Positions 7,782 through 15,984 of a stretch of 26,566 nt of DNA are shown here, piece by piece. A program made the translations under genes and the position numbers. Within the stretch, counting starts at the first letter, position 1; every line of letters begins with the position of its first letter. Where the stretch lies: contig JBKPGF010000003.1 in the NCBI GenBank assembly GCA_046729255.1, positions 1 to 26,566 on the forward strand. Direction: 5' to 3'. The notes under the pieces are model-generated. The model saw only the letters and a program-made list of their open reading frames with translations. It had not been told where the DNA came from and did not search any database. The DNA comes from PALSA-612 sp046729255. GTDB taxonomy: Bacteria > Actinomycetota > Thermoleophilia > Gaiellales > Gaiellaceae.

Positions 7782-8870
7782 ATGCAGGTCGGGGTCCCGA
7801 AAGAGACGGCCGCCGGCGAGCGCCGTGTGGCGCTCGTCCCGGATGTCGTGGGCCGCCTGACCGGGGCCGGCTTCACCGTCGTGGTCGAGCGCGGCGCTGG
7901 CGTCGCCGCCGGCTTTCCTGACGAGCACTACGAAGCGGCCGGCGCCAGCATGGTCGACGAGGCCCTCGGCTCCGCAGAGGCGATCACGATGGTGCAGAAG
8001 CCGTCACCCGAGCAGATCGGGCAGCTCAGAAGCGGCGACGTGCTGATCGCCTTCCTGCAGCCCCTCACCGACAAGGAAGGCCTCGAACGACTTCGCGCGC
8101 AGGGAGTCGTCGCTTTCGCCATGGAGTCGATCCCGCGCATCACACGCGCACAGCCGATGGATGCGCTCTCGTCTCAAGCCACCGTCGGTGGCTACAAGGC
8201 CGTGCTGCTCGCAGCCGAGCGGCTGCCGAAGTTCTTCCCAATGCTGACGACCGCAGCCGGAACCGTCCCTCCGGCGAAGGTGCTCGTGCTCGGCGCCGGC
8301 GTCGCCGGCCTGCAGGCACTCGCGACGGCGCGCCGGCTGGGCGCGGTTGTCTCCGGGTTCGACGTGCGCCCAGTCGTGAAGGAGCAGGTGGAGTCGCTGG
8401 GGGCGACCTTCCTCGATCTCGACATCCGCGGGGAGGAGACGGAGGGCGGCTACGCCGCCGAGCTCACCGCGGAGCAGCAGGCGGAACAGCAAGCGGCTCT
8501 TGAGCAACGCCTGCCGGAGTTCGACGTCGTGATCACGACCGCAGCGGTGCCCGGCCGGCCGGCGCCGAAGCTCATCCCCGAGTCCGCGGTACGCGCAATG
8601 CGACCCGGATCGGTGATCGTCGACCTCGCGGCCGAGACGGGAGGCAACTGCGACCTGACGAAGCCCGGTGAGGAGATCGTCGAGAGCGGCGTGACGATCG
8701 TCGGCCTGCTCAACCTCCCCAGCACGATGCCCGCGCACGCGAGCCAGCTCTACGCGCGCAACGTCATGGCGCTGCTCCAGCACCTCGCGCCCGAGGGTGA
8801 GCTGAAGCTCGACTGGGAGGACGAGATTACTTCGGACGCCTGCGTGACTCGAGAGGAGGCAGCGGCATGA
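7782..8870 (+). CDS. pntAA: NAD(P) transhydrogenase alpha subunit part 1 (domain I)
   Basis: A 362-residue NAD(H)-binding soluble domain I of proton-translocating transhydrogenase, related to alanine dehydrogenase. It begins MQVGVPKET and has VLGAGVAGLQALATARRLGA (Rossmann glycine loop), GFDVRP and GGNCDLTKPGEE. The enzyme transfers hydride between NADH and NADP+, driven by the proton gradient, and supplies NADPH. Domain I and the first membrane part of the alpha subunit are on separate genes here, as in Rhodospirillum, rather than fused as in E. coli. The stop overlaps pntAB by ATGA (8867-8870). Confidence 0.96.
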   Translation: MQVGVPKETAAGERRVALVPDVVGRLTGAGFTVVVERGAGVAAGFPDEHYEAAGASMVDEALGSAEAITMVQKPSPEQIGQLRSGDVLIAFLQPLTDKEGLERLRAQGVVAFAMESIPRITRAQPMDALSSQATVGGYKAVLLAAERLPKFFPMLTTAAGTVPPAKVLVLGAGVAGLQALATARRLGAVVSGFDVRPVVKEQVESLGATFLDLDIRGEETEGGYAAELTAEQQAEQQAALEQRLPEFDVVITTAAVPGRPAPKLIPESAVRAMRPGSVIVDLAAETGGNCDLTKPGEEIVESGVTIVGLLNLPSTMPAHASQLYARNVMALLQHLAPEGELKLDWEDEITSDACVTREEAAA

Positions 8871-9181
8871 CGACGTCGTTCTTGATCGAGCTGACGGTCC
8901 TCATCCTCGCAGCGTTCCTCGGCGTCGAGGTCATCTCGAAGGTGCCGACGCTGCTGCACACGCCCCTCATGTCGGGCACGAACGCAATCCACGGCATCGT
9001 CATCGTCGGCGCGATCATCGTCGCCTCGCTCCCGGATCAGTCGGGGTGGGTACGCGTCGTCGGCCTCGCCGCGGTCGCCCTGGGCACGGCGAACGTCGTC
9101 GGCGGCTTCGTCGTCACCGACCGAATGCTGGAGATGTTCAAGCGGCGCGAGCCCGCCAGGTCCGAGGAGCAGAAGGAGTGA
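8867..9181 (+). CDS. pntAB: NAD(P) transhydrogenase alpha subunit part 2 (membrane)
   Basis: A 104-residue membrane protein with about three hydrophobic segments: near 5-20, about 40-58 after the conserved NAIHGI motif, and about 62-85. It forms part of membrane domain II with PntB. It is coupled on both sides: ATGA with pntAA and GTGA (9178-9181) with pntB. The C-terminus is short, charged and cytosolic. Confidence 0.95.
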   Translation: MTTSFLIELTVLILAAFLGVEVISKVPTLLHTPLMSGTNAIHGIVIVGAIIVASLPDQSGWVRVVGLAAVALGTANVVGGFVVTDRMLEMFKRREPARSEEQKE

Positions 9182-10575
9182 GCCGGTCGGACTGGGTGAC
9201 GCTGGCCTACCTCGTCACCATCGTCAGCTTCATCCTCGCGCTGCGCTTCCTGTCAAACCCGGCGCGAGCCCGGCGGGGCAACTGGATCGGCGCCTTCGGC
9301 ATGGCGGTCGCCATCGTCGCCACCTTTTTCCTGCCCGGCCTCGACTCGGATCAGTTCGTCTGGGTCCTGATCGTGATGGCCGTGACGGCGCCGATCGGTG
9401 CCTACGCCGCGCGCGCCGTGAAGATGACGGCGATGCCGCAGATGGTGGCGCTGTTCAACGGCGTCGGCGGCGGTGCTGCGGCCCTGATCGCATTTGCGGA
9501 CTTCCACGAATCGATCGCGGCGCCTGACGATCTCGACCTCAACGTCTCGGTCGCGATCGTGCTCTCGGCGCTGATCGGGTCGGTCTCGTTCGCCGGCAGC
9601 ATGATCGCCTTCGCGAAGCTCCAGGAGCTGATGTCCGGCCGGCCGATCACCTATCCCGGCCAGAAGTTCGGCAACCTCGCCTTGCTCGCCGCCCTCCTCG
9701 GGCTCGGCATCGCGATCGTCGCCGGCTACGAGCAGCAGTGGGTGCTGGGGCTGATAATCCTCGGCGCCCTCGCCTTCGGCGTCCTATTCGTGCTGCCCAT
9801 CGGCGGCGCCGACATGCCCGTCGTGATCTCGTTGCTCAACGCCTTCACCGGCGTCGCCGCAGCCGCGACCGGCTTCGTCCTGCACCAGACGGTGCTCATC
9901 GTCAGCGGCATGCTCGTCGGCGCCTCGGGCACGCTGCTGACGCTGATGATGGCCCGGGCGATGGGGCGTTCGGTCGCGAATGTCCTCTTCGGCGCCTTCG
10001 GCACGCTCCAGGTGACGAGCGAGGCTCTCGCGGAGACGGGTGGCGCCGTTCGCCCGACGACCGCAGACGACGTCGCTGTCATGCTGGCCTATGCACAGCG
10101 CGTGATCGTCGTGCCTGGGTACGGCCTCGCCGTCGCGCAGGCGCAGCACGCCGTTCGCGAGCTGGCCGACGAGCTCGAGAAGAAGGGCGTCGACGTGAAG
10201 TACGCGATACACCCCGTCGCCGGCCGCATGCCCGGTCATATGAACGTTCTGCTGGCCGAGGCGAACGTCCCCTACGACCAGCTCAAGGAGATGGACGAGA
10301 TCAACCCAGCCTTCGAGCAGACGGACGTCGCGCTCGTCATTGGCGCGAACGACGTTACGAACCCGGCCGCGCGCAACGATACGGGGAGCCCGATCTACGG
10401 CATGCCCATCCTCAACGTCGACCACGCGAAGAACGTCGTCGTGCTCAAGCGGTCTATGAACCCGGGGTTCGCGGGCATCGACAACCCGCTGTTCGTCGAT
10501 CCGAAGACCGCCATGCTCTTCGGCGACGCGAAGTCGTCGGTCGAGGCGCTTGTCGCCGCGGTCAAGGGGCTTTGA
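9178..10575 (+). CDS. pntB: NAD(P) transhydrogenase beta subunit
   Basis: A 465-residue protein with many membrane segments in the first 280 or so residues (domain II), then the NADP(H)-binding domain III. Domain III has VVPGYGLAVAQAQ, GRMPGHMNVLLAEA, the NDVTNPAA loop and PILNVDHAK. I place the start at GTG 9178, where GTGA overlaps the pntAB stop and the first residues read SRSDWVTLAYL; the frame is open further upstream to 9046 inside pntAB, but that stretch is out-of-frame basic sequence. The stop at 10573-10575 overlaps the likely TTG start of the next gene. Confidence 0.95.
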   Translation: MSRSDWVTLAYLVTIVSFILALRFLSNPARARRGNWIGAFGMAVAIVATFFLPGLDSDQFVWVLIVMAVTAPIGAYAARAVKMTAMPQMVALFNGVGGGAAALIAFADFHESIAAPDDLDLNVSVAIVLSALIGSVSFAGSMIAFAKLQELMSGRPITYPGQKFGNLALLAALLGLGIAIVAGYEQQWVLGLIILGALAFGVLFVLPIGGADMPVVISLLNAFTGVAAAATGFVLHQTVLIVSGMLVGASGTLLTLMMARAMGRSVANVLFGAFGTLQVTSEALAETGGAVRPTTADDVAVMLAYAQRVIVVPGYGLAVAQAQHAVRELADELEKKGVDVKYAIHPVAGRMPGHMNVLLAEANVPYDQLKEMDEINPAFEQTDVALVIGANDVTNPAARNDTGSPIYGMPILNVDHAKNVVVLKRSMNPGFAGIDNPLFVDPKTAMLFGDAKSSVEALVAAVKGL

Positions 10576-11513
10576 CCTCGGTTCCGTTCTTTCGCGCGGC
10601 CGACGTCATGGCCGCGGTCTCCCCTGAGCGCGCCCTCGAGCTCGTTCGTGATGCGTTCATTGCTTATCAGCGAGGCGAGTGGGCTATGCCGCCGAAGGTC
10701 TATGTGCCCGCGTACCCCGCGGGCGACTTTCGAGCGATGCCCGCGCTCGGCAGCGGATATGCCGCGCTCAAGTGGGTGACGTCATTCCCTGGCAACCCTG
10801 CGCGAGGGTTGCCGACCGCGGGCGGGCTCGTCCTGCTCTCGAATGCCGAGGACGGGCAGCTGGTGGCGATCCTCGACGCGGCCGTCGTGACCTGGCTGCG
10901 CACGGGCGCGGCAGCGGTGCTCGCGGCGGAAACGCTCGGTCGCAGTGATGCGAGGACGGCCGCGGTCGTCGGCGCAGGCGTCAACGGCACCGCGGCCGCA
11001 CGGACGTTCATCGCGCGCGGCCGCTCTGTGTCCCTGTTCGACGTCGACTCCGCACAGGCCGAGCACGCGGCGGGTGAGCTTGGCGCCGCGGTCGCGGGCT
11101 CTCTGGAGGAGGCGCTCTCGGCTGACCTCGTGGTCACGGTGACGCCCGGCCACGAGCCCGTGATCGACGAAGGCAGGCTCCAGCCCGGCCAGCATGTGTC
11201 GCTGATGGGCGCCGATGGCCCCGGGAAGGCCGAGATGACCGTCGCCGAGCTGTTGCGCACACGCGTCTTCTGCGACGACTGGGAGCAGGCGAGCCACAAC
11301 GGCGAGATCGCCCACGCCGTGGCGAGCGGATCGCTCGCCAAAGGGGACGTCACCGATCTCGGCGCCGTCCTCGCAGGCGCCGCGAGCGGGCGGAGCAGCG
11401 ATGACGAGAACACGATCTTCGCCGCCACAGGGCTGGCAATTCAGGATCACGCGAACGCCAACGCCGCACGCGAGCGCGTAGACGAGCTCGATCTCGCGAC
11501 GTTCGACGTCTAG
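10572..11513 (+). CDS. ornithine cyclodeaminase/mu-crystallin family dehydrogenase
   Basis: A 313-residue NAD(P)-dependent enzyme. It has KWVTSFPGN (catalytic-type Lys67), RTGAAAVLAAETLGR (from 110), the Rossmann loop GAGVNG (134-139), GADGPGKAEM and TIFAATGLAIQD near the end, all standard for the family. Members include ornithine cyclodeaminase, an alanine dehydrogenase type, ketimine reductases and amino-acid dehydrogenases, so the substrate is open. I chose TTG at 10572 because TTGA overlaps the pntB stop by four bases and gives a normal family length; the first ATG (codon 13) would remove conserved sequence. Translational coupling to pntB suggests shared expression, and use of pyridine nucleotides is a plausible link. 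The gene converges on the cupin gene. Confidence 0.87.
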   Translation: MTSVPFFRAADVMAAVSPERALELVRDAFIAYQRGEWAMPPKVYVPAYPAGDFRAMPALGSGYAALKWVTSFPGNPARGLPTAGGLVLLSNAEDGQLVAILDAAVVTWLRTGAAAVLAAETLGRSDARTAAVVGAGVNGTAAARTFIARGRSVSLFDVDSAQAEHAAGELGAAVAGSLEEALSADLVVTVTPGHEPVIDEGRLQPGQHVSLMGADGPGKAEMTVAELLRTRVFCDDWEQASHNGEIAHAVASGSLAKGDVTDLGAVLAGAASGRSSDDENTIFAATGLAIQDHANANAARERVDELDLATFDV

Positions 11514-11521
11514 CCGGCTAG
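11510..11521. repeat. 12-bp palindrome holding both convergent stop codons
   Basis: CTAGCCGGCTAG is a perfect palindrome. It supplies TAG to the plus-strand gene (11511-11513) and TAG to the minus-strand cupin (11518-11520). It has no T-run and is too short to be a convincing terminator. Confidence 0.7.
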
Positions 11522-11910
11522 TCGCTCCACCAGCCGGGCGCCATCTCGGCATCGCGTGGATCGTCGCCGGCCCCGAAGGCGAGGTACTCGATGCCGTCGG
11601 GGCCCGCCTCCATGCAGCGCATCGTGTTGATGCCGAAGCGGATCGCGTCCCACTCGGCCAGGTCCACGATCTCGTTTTCGACCTTGACACGGCCGGAGCC
11701 GCGAACGATGACGTACACCTCTTCCTGGTTCGTGTGCTTGTGGCCGAACGGGATCCGGAAGTTCGGTGCCAGCGTGAACAGGCTGAGGCCCAGCGTCTCG
11801 CCGTCCACGGCACCGCGGGCAAACCGCGCCTGCATCTCCGACGGCATGTTGAAGTTCGGCGCCTGGTCTTCGACCTCGCCTCTGAGATTCGCCTTCGTGT
11901 AGTCAGCCAT
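11518..11910 (-). CDS. single-domain cupin protein
   Basis: A 130-residue beta-barrel protein. Cupin motif 1 is present as GHKHTNQEEVYVIVRGSG, with the HxH and Glu metal ligands. Motif 2 is weak: the stretch around FGINTMRCMEAGPDG lacks the usual histidine, so metal binding may be incomplete. The ATG at 11910 (MADYTKANL) is preferred over the upstream ATG at 11940, whose extra ten residues look unrelated. It could be an isomerase-like, dioxygenase-like or sensory cupin; the substrate is unknown. The gene converges tail to tail with the cyclodeaminase-family gene. The 95 bases between its start and the dprA stop (12006) hold no gene. Confidence 0.8.
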   Translation of the reverse strand: MADYTKANLRGEVEDQAPNFNMPSEMQARFARGAVDGETLGLSLFTLAPNFRIPFGHKHTNQEEVYVIVRGSGRVKVENEIVDLAEWDAIRFGINTMRCMEAGPDGIEYLAFGAGDDPRDAEMAPGWWSD

Positions 11911-12005
11911 TGGTGGATGATGGCAAAGGCGGTACGCCACGCGGCGCCGGGCTAGAAGATGCGCCCGAGGATCGTGTTCGCCCGAAGGCGGCCCGGCGGA
12001 ACCGC

Positions 12006-12995
12006 CTACGTCGCCGCGGTAGCTCGATAGAAACCTGCGCTTTCGTCGACGAGCGTTGCCAGCTCCAACTCGGCGATGGCGGTCGCGATCTCGGAGGCGG
12101 GAACGGCGAGCTCCCTCGTCAGCTCGTCGACGGCCGCCGGCCGATCGCGGAGCCGTGCGAGCACGAGCTCGGCCGCAGGCGATAGATCAACGCTTGCAGC
12201 CGCCGCCGGCGCAATCCCGAACGCCTCGAGGACGTCCGTCGAAGACGTCAGCGCCGTCGCGCCGATCCGAAGCAGGGCGTTCGTGCCGGCCGAGAGCGCA
12301 GACGTGATCTCGCCCGGGACAGCGAACACCTCGCGGCCTCCCTCGAGCGCGAGGTCGGCGGTTATGAGCGCGCCGCTGCGCTCCCGAGCCTCCACCACCA
12401 CGGTCGCTTCCGCGAGGCCCGCGATGATGCGGTTGCGCGCCGGAAAGCGCCACGGCGCCGGCTCGACGCCCGGCGCGTACTCGGAGACGATCAACCCGCG
12501 CTCCGCTACACGCCGGGCGAGCTCGCCGTGGGCGGCGGGATAGACGCGATCGACGCCGCAACCGAGCACCGCGATCGTCGTCCCGCCCGACTCCAGCGCA
12601 CCCCGATGCGCCTCGCCGTCGACGCCGCGGGCGAGTCCACTGATGACGACGAGGCCGGCTCCTGCCAGCTCCCGGCCGAGCGTCCGCGCGACCGAGGAGC
12701 CGTACGGCGAGCAGGAGCGGGCGCCCACGATCGCAACGGCGGGGCTCTCGAGCAGCGCGATGTCTTCGTCTCCGTGGACGAACAGTCCGACAGGAGGGTC
12801 GAAGATCGCTGCCAGGCCGCGCGGGAAGGCCGCGGCCGACCGCGCCAGCCAGCGGATTCCCCGAGCCTCGATAGCCACGAGGTATGCCGCCTCGTCGAAC
12901 GCCCGAACAAACCTCGCAAAGCGCGCGGAGCGTGGCTCTGCCAGAACGTGTGACCCGGTCTCCGCAGCGAACGCAGCGACTGCCAACTCTTTCAT
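12006..12995 (-). CDS. dprA: DNA processing protein DprA
   Basis: A 329-residue protein with the DprA Rossmann-like core: AIVGARSCSPYG, VVISGLARGVDGEAH, VLGCGVDRVYP and FPARNRIIAGLA. A C-terminal winged-helix-like segment follows (about 265-325), as in many full-length DprA proteins. DprA binds single-stranded DNA and loads RecA during natural transformation; it is also kept in bacteria not known to be competent. The start overlaps the comM stop by ATGA (12992-12995), so the two are co-translated. Family membership is clear from the SGLARGVD motif. Confidence 0.95.
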   Translation of the reverse strand: MKELAVAAFAAETGSHVLAEPRSARFARFVRAFDEAAYLVAIEARGIRWLARSAAAFPRGLAAIFDPPVGLFVHGDEDIALLESPAVAIVGARSCSPYGSSVARTLGRELAGAGLVVISGLARGVDGEAHRGALESGGTTIAVLGCGVDRVYPAAHGELARRVAERGLIVSEYAPGVEPAPWRFPARNRIIAGLAEATVVVEARERSGALITADLALEGGREVFAVPGEITSALSAGTNALLRIGATALTSSTDVLEAFGIAPAAAASVDLSPAAELVLARLRDRPAAVDELTRELAVPASEIATAIAELELATLVDESAGFYRATAAT

Positions 12996-14449
12996 GCGTC
13001 GAGCTCCCGCGGCACCCGGTACGAGAGCGCCTCCGCGACGTGCTCGGGAAGCACACCCTCTGCTCGGGCGAGAGCGGCGACGGACTGCGCGACGCGCGCA
13101 ACGCGGGCGCGGCCGCGGCCGGACAACGGCAGTCGCTCCACGGCCCGCGTCAGCAACTCATCTGCCGCTGGCGTGCGACGGGGCGGACTGACTCGGAGCG
13201 CCTCATGTGCGGTTGCGACACGCTCGGCGACGGCCGCGGACGGCTCTGCAGGAGGGGCGGCAAGCTCCCGAGCGAGCGGCCGCGGCACGGTCACCACGAG
13301 GTCGAAGCGATCCAGGAGCGCGCGGGAGAGCTTGTCGCGAAACGCAGCCAGCCGCTGCGCCGAGCACGAGCACTCCACCGCCGGGTCGCCGCGTCCGCCG
13401 CACGGACAGAGGTTCATCGTGGCCACGAGCTGGAAGCGGGCGGGGAACAGCGCCATTCCCTGGGCGCGAGCGATGCTCACGACACCGTCCTCGAGCGGTT
13501 GACGGAGGGCCTCGAGCGCGGGCCGGACGAACTCAGGCAGCTCGTCGAGGAGGAGCACCCCGTGATGGGCAAGGCTGGCTTCGCCCGGACGCGGACCGGC
13601 CCCGCCGCCGACGACGGCGGCGACGGACGCACTGTGATGGGGTGCACGGAAGGGCGGCGAGGCGATCAGCGGACGGCCGGGGAGCAGCAGCCCCGCCACC
13701 GAGTGAATGCGGGTCACCTCGAGCGCATCGTCGGCGGCGAGGGCGGGCAGAACCCCGGGCAGCCTGCGGGCGAGCATTGTCTTGCCCGTTCCCGGAGGCC
13801 CCGCGAAGAGGAGGTTGTGACGCCCGGCGGCTGCGATCTCCAGCGCACGCCGGCCGCGCTCCTGCCCGCGAACGTCGGCGAGGTCCGGATACCAAACGGC
13901 GGGCGGCCCGCCGTTCGCCGGCTCGAAGGGAGGAGGCTCACCGTCACCGCGGAGGTACGCGGCGGCTTCTGCCAGGTGCCGTAGTGGCACCGGCTCGATC
14001 CCAGCCAAGGCGGCTTCTGCCGCGGAATCGGCGGCGCATAGCAGACGGTCGAGCCCGCCCTTGCGCGCACCTTCGGCGGCGGCGAGCACTCCGCCCACGG
14101 GACGCACCCGCCCGTCGAGCGCAAGCTCGCCCACCGCCGCATGACCGAGTAGCCGTTCCCGGGGGATCTGATGCGACGCCGCGAGGACGGCGAGCGCGAT
14201 CGGCAAGTCGAAACCGGAGCCTTCCTTGCGCAGCCCCGCGGGCGCGAGGTTCACGGTAATGCGGTGGCGCGGCCACTGCAGTTCGGCGGCAGCGACGCTC
14301 GATCGCACCCGATGCTTCGCCTCCTGGCACGCGCGGTCGGCGAGGCCGACGATCGTGAAGCCCGGAAGGCCGCTCTCGACGCTCGCTTCGACCTCCACCC
14401 GGCGGGCATCGAGTCCGACAAGAGCGTGGGTGACCGTGCGCGCGAGCAC
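12992..14449 (-). CDS. comM: ComM/YifB family AAA ATPase
   Basis: A 485-residue protein. The N-terminal S5-like/Lon-protease-like fold contains GLPGFTIVGLAD and RITVNLAPAGLRKEG. The Mg-chelatase type AAA domain has Walker A GPPGTGKT (217-224), Walker B VLLLDELPEF (298-307) and the cysteine pattern C348, C350, C360, C362. A C-terminal helical domain with SGRGRARVARVAQSVA follows. ComM is a hexameric helicase that promotes branch migration during uptake and integration of DNA. The GTG at 14449 has no Shine-Dalgarno site; TAGCGT stands 7 bases upstream. It heads a two-gene operon with dprA and is divergent from lemA, with 75 bases between starts. Confidence 0.95.
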   Translation of the reverse strand: MLARTVTHALVGLDARRVEVEASVESGLPGFTIVGLADRACQEAKHRVRSSVAAAELQWPRHRITVNLAPAGLRKEGSGFDLPIALAVLAASHQIPRERLLGHAAVGELALDGRVRPVGGVLAAAEGARKGGLDRLLCAADSAAEAALAGIEPVPLRHLAEAAAYLRGDGEPPPFEPANGGPPAVWYPDLADVRGQERGRRALEIAAAGRHNLLFAGPPGTGKTMLARRLPGVLPALAADDALEVTRIHSVAGLLLPGRPLIASPPFRAPHHSASVAAVVGGGAGPRPGEASLAHHGVLLLDELPEFVRPALEALRQPLEDGVVSIARAQGMALFPARFQLVATMNLCPCGGRGDPAVECSCSAQRLAAFRDKLSRALLDRFDLVVTVPRPLARELAAPPAEPSAAVAERVATAHEALRVSPPRRTPAADELLTRAVERLPLSGRGRARVARVAQSVAALARAEGVLPEHVAEALSYRVPRELDA

Positions 14450-14456
14450 CCGGCCG

Positions 14457-14462
14457 ACGCTA
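14457..14462 (-). promoter_or_regulatory. putative -10 box for leaderless comM mRNA
   Basis: TAGCGT on the minus strand, 7 bases before the GTG at 14449, without a Shine-Dalgarno site. Confidence 0.5.
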
Positions 14463-14512
14463 GCCGCGAGACTGCGACGCGATTACGACATATCAGTGCC
14501 GATTCAGCGCGT

Positions 14513-14518
14513 TAGGCT
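14513..14518 (+). promoter_or_regulatory. putative -10 box for leaderless lemA mRNA
   Basis: TAGGCT lies 6 bases before the GTG at 14525. The comM box on the other strand is about 50 bases away, so this short region probably carries two divergent leaderless promoters. Confidence 0.5.
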
Positions 14519-14524
14519 GCCCGC

Positions 14525-15088
14525 GTGTCGCTCTGGCTGATCATCGCCCTCGCCGTTCTCGTGGTCCTCGCGCTGTGGGTCATCTACGCGTTCAACGGCC
14601 TCGTCCGCGTGCGCAACGAAGCGGAGACGGGCTGGGCGAACATCGACGTCCAGCTGCGCCGGCGGGCGGACCTGATCCCGAACCTCGTCGAGGCCGTCAA
14701 GGGCTACGCCGCGCACGAGCGGCAGGTCTTCGACGAGGTGACCCGCGCACGCGCGGCTGTCCTGGGCGCGGAAGGGCCGCGGGCGGCCGCCGAGGCGAAC
14801 GACATGCTCGGCGCTGCGCTCGGTCGCCTGTTCGCGGTCGCCGAGGCATACCCGGAGCTGCGGGCGTCTGAGAACTTCCTGCGGCTCCAGGACGAGCTGA
14901 CCGACACCGAGGACAAGATTGCCGCCGCGCGCCGCTACTACAACGCGACGGTACTGCGGTTCAACAATCGCCAGCAGACGTTCCCGACGCTCATCGTCGC
15001 GCGGACGTTCCGCTTCGAGCCGCGGGAGTTCTTCGAGGCCGGCGAGGACGCTGACCAGCCGGTCGAAGTCGCGCTCAGCAATCGATGA
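14525..15088 (+). CDS. lemA: LemA family membrane protein
   Basis: A 187-residue protein with one N-terminal membrane helix (about 3-24) followed by a long helical domain. Family signatures are FNGLVRVRNEAETGWANIDVQLRRR (split by helices), DLIPNLVEAVKGYAAHE, the SENFLRLQDEL helix and ARRYYNATVLRFNN. LemA proteins are anchored in the membrane and often sit beside HtpX-type proteases; their molecular function is not settled. The stop overlaps the htpX start by ATGA (15085-15088), tying the pair together. Confidence 0.93.
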   Translation: MSLWLIIALAVLVVLALWVIYAFNGLVRVRNEAETGWANIDVQLRRRADLIPNLVEAVKGYAAHERQVFDEVTRARAAVLGAEGPRAAAEANDMLGAALGRLFAVAEAYPELRASENFLRLQDELTDTEDKIAAARRYYNATVLRFNNRQQTFPTLIVARTFRFEPREFFEAGEDADQPVEVALSNR

Positions 15089-15984
15089 CGCTCCAACAGC
15101 AGATTCGCGCGAACCGCTGGCGCACGCTCTGGCTGCTCCTGCTCTTCGCGCTGCTCGTGGCGGGCGTCGGGCTGCTGCTGGCGTTTATCTTCGAGCCCAC
15201 GATCCTCACGGTCGTCGCCATCATCGGCTTCGGCTACGCGCTCATCTCGTGGTTCGCCTCGAGTCGGATGGTGGCGAGCATCACCGGCGCGCAGAAGATC
15301 GAGAAGCGGGACAACCCCCACCTCTACCGGTTACTCGAGAACGTCTCCATCGCCGCCGGCCTGGAACAGACGCCGGAGCTCCGCCTCGTCGATGATCCCG
15401 CGCCGAACGCGTTCGCGGCCGGCCGCAGCCCGAAGCACGCGTTCGTCGCGGTGACGACCGGACTCCTCGACCTGATGGACGAGCGCGAGCTGGAAGGTGT
15501 GCTCGCCCACGAGGTGTCGCATATCCGCAACCGCGACGTGCGGCTGATGACGCTCGTCGCTCTGCTCGTTGGCGTGATCGCGCTGCTCGCGGACATCCTG
15601 CTGCGGATGGCGTTCTACGGGGGCAGCAAGCGCGCGAACTTCGTCGTCACGATCATGGCGTTCGCTGCGCTGCTGCTCGCGCCGGTCGCTGCAGTCATCA
15701 TCCAGCTCGCCGTCTCCCGGCGGCGCGAGTACCTCGCCGACGCGTCGGCGGCCGAGATCACGAACGACGCGGAGGGCATGGCGCTTGCCCTGCGTAGGCT
15801 TCAACTCGACCAGCAGGAGACGAAGCACGCAAGCCGCGCCGTCGCGCACATGTACATCGAAAGCCCGCTGCGGCAGGCGAGCGGCGCGAACGCCCTTCTC
15901 GGCGGCATGTTTTCCACGCACCCACCGCTCGAGAAGCGGATCGCAGCCCTCGAGGAGGCCGGCGGCTTCCATCTCGCTGCCTAG
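15085..15984 (+). CDS. htpX: HtpX-like M48 membrane metalloprotease, copy 1
   Basis: A 299-residue M48 peptidase. Two membrane helices (about 13-34 and 39-58) precede the catalytic zinc motif HEVSH (142-146). Two more helices (about 153-175 and 187-208) follow, then the third ligand in RREYLADA (Glu215), and FSTHPPLEKRI near the end. HtpX degrades damaged or misassembled membrane proteins. It is translationally coupled to lemA. A second M48 gene lies at 17254-18132; the two share the layout and the THPP(L/I)(E/A)(K/E)RI tail but differ clearly in sequence. The stop codon overlaps the stop of the opposite-strand methyltransferase within CTAG. Confidence 0.93.
   Translation: MTLQQQIRANRWRTLWLLLLFALLVAGVGLLLAFIFEPTILTVVAIIGFGYALISWFASSRMVASITGAQKIEKRDNPHLYRLLENVSIAAGLEQTPELRLVDDPAPNAFAAGRSPKHAFVAVTTGLLDLMDERELEGVLAHEVSHIRNRDVRLMTLVALLVGVIALLADILLRMAFYGGSKRANFVVTIMAFAALLLAPVAAVIIQLAVSRRREYLADASAAEITNDAEGMALALRRLQLDQQETKHASRAVAHMYIESPLRQASGANALLGGMFSTHPPLEKRIAALEEAGGFHLAA

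Noticed and set aside
9046..9177. Upstream ATG at 9046 as the pntB start.
   Set aside because: It would overlap pntAB by over 130 bases with basic, non-membrane sequence; GTG 9178 gives the normal N-terminus.
11940..12005. Possible hairpin after dprA (GGCGG-TT-CCGCC).
   Set aside because: Short stem with a 2-base loop and no T-run, so not called as a terminator.
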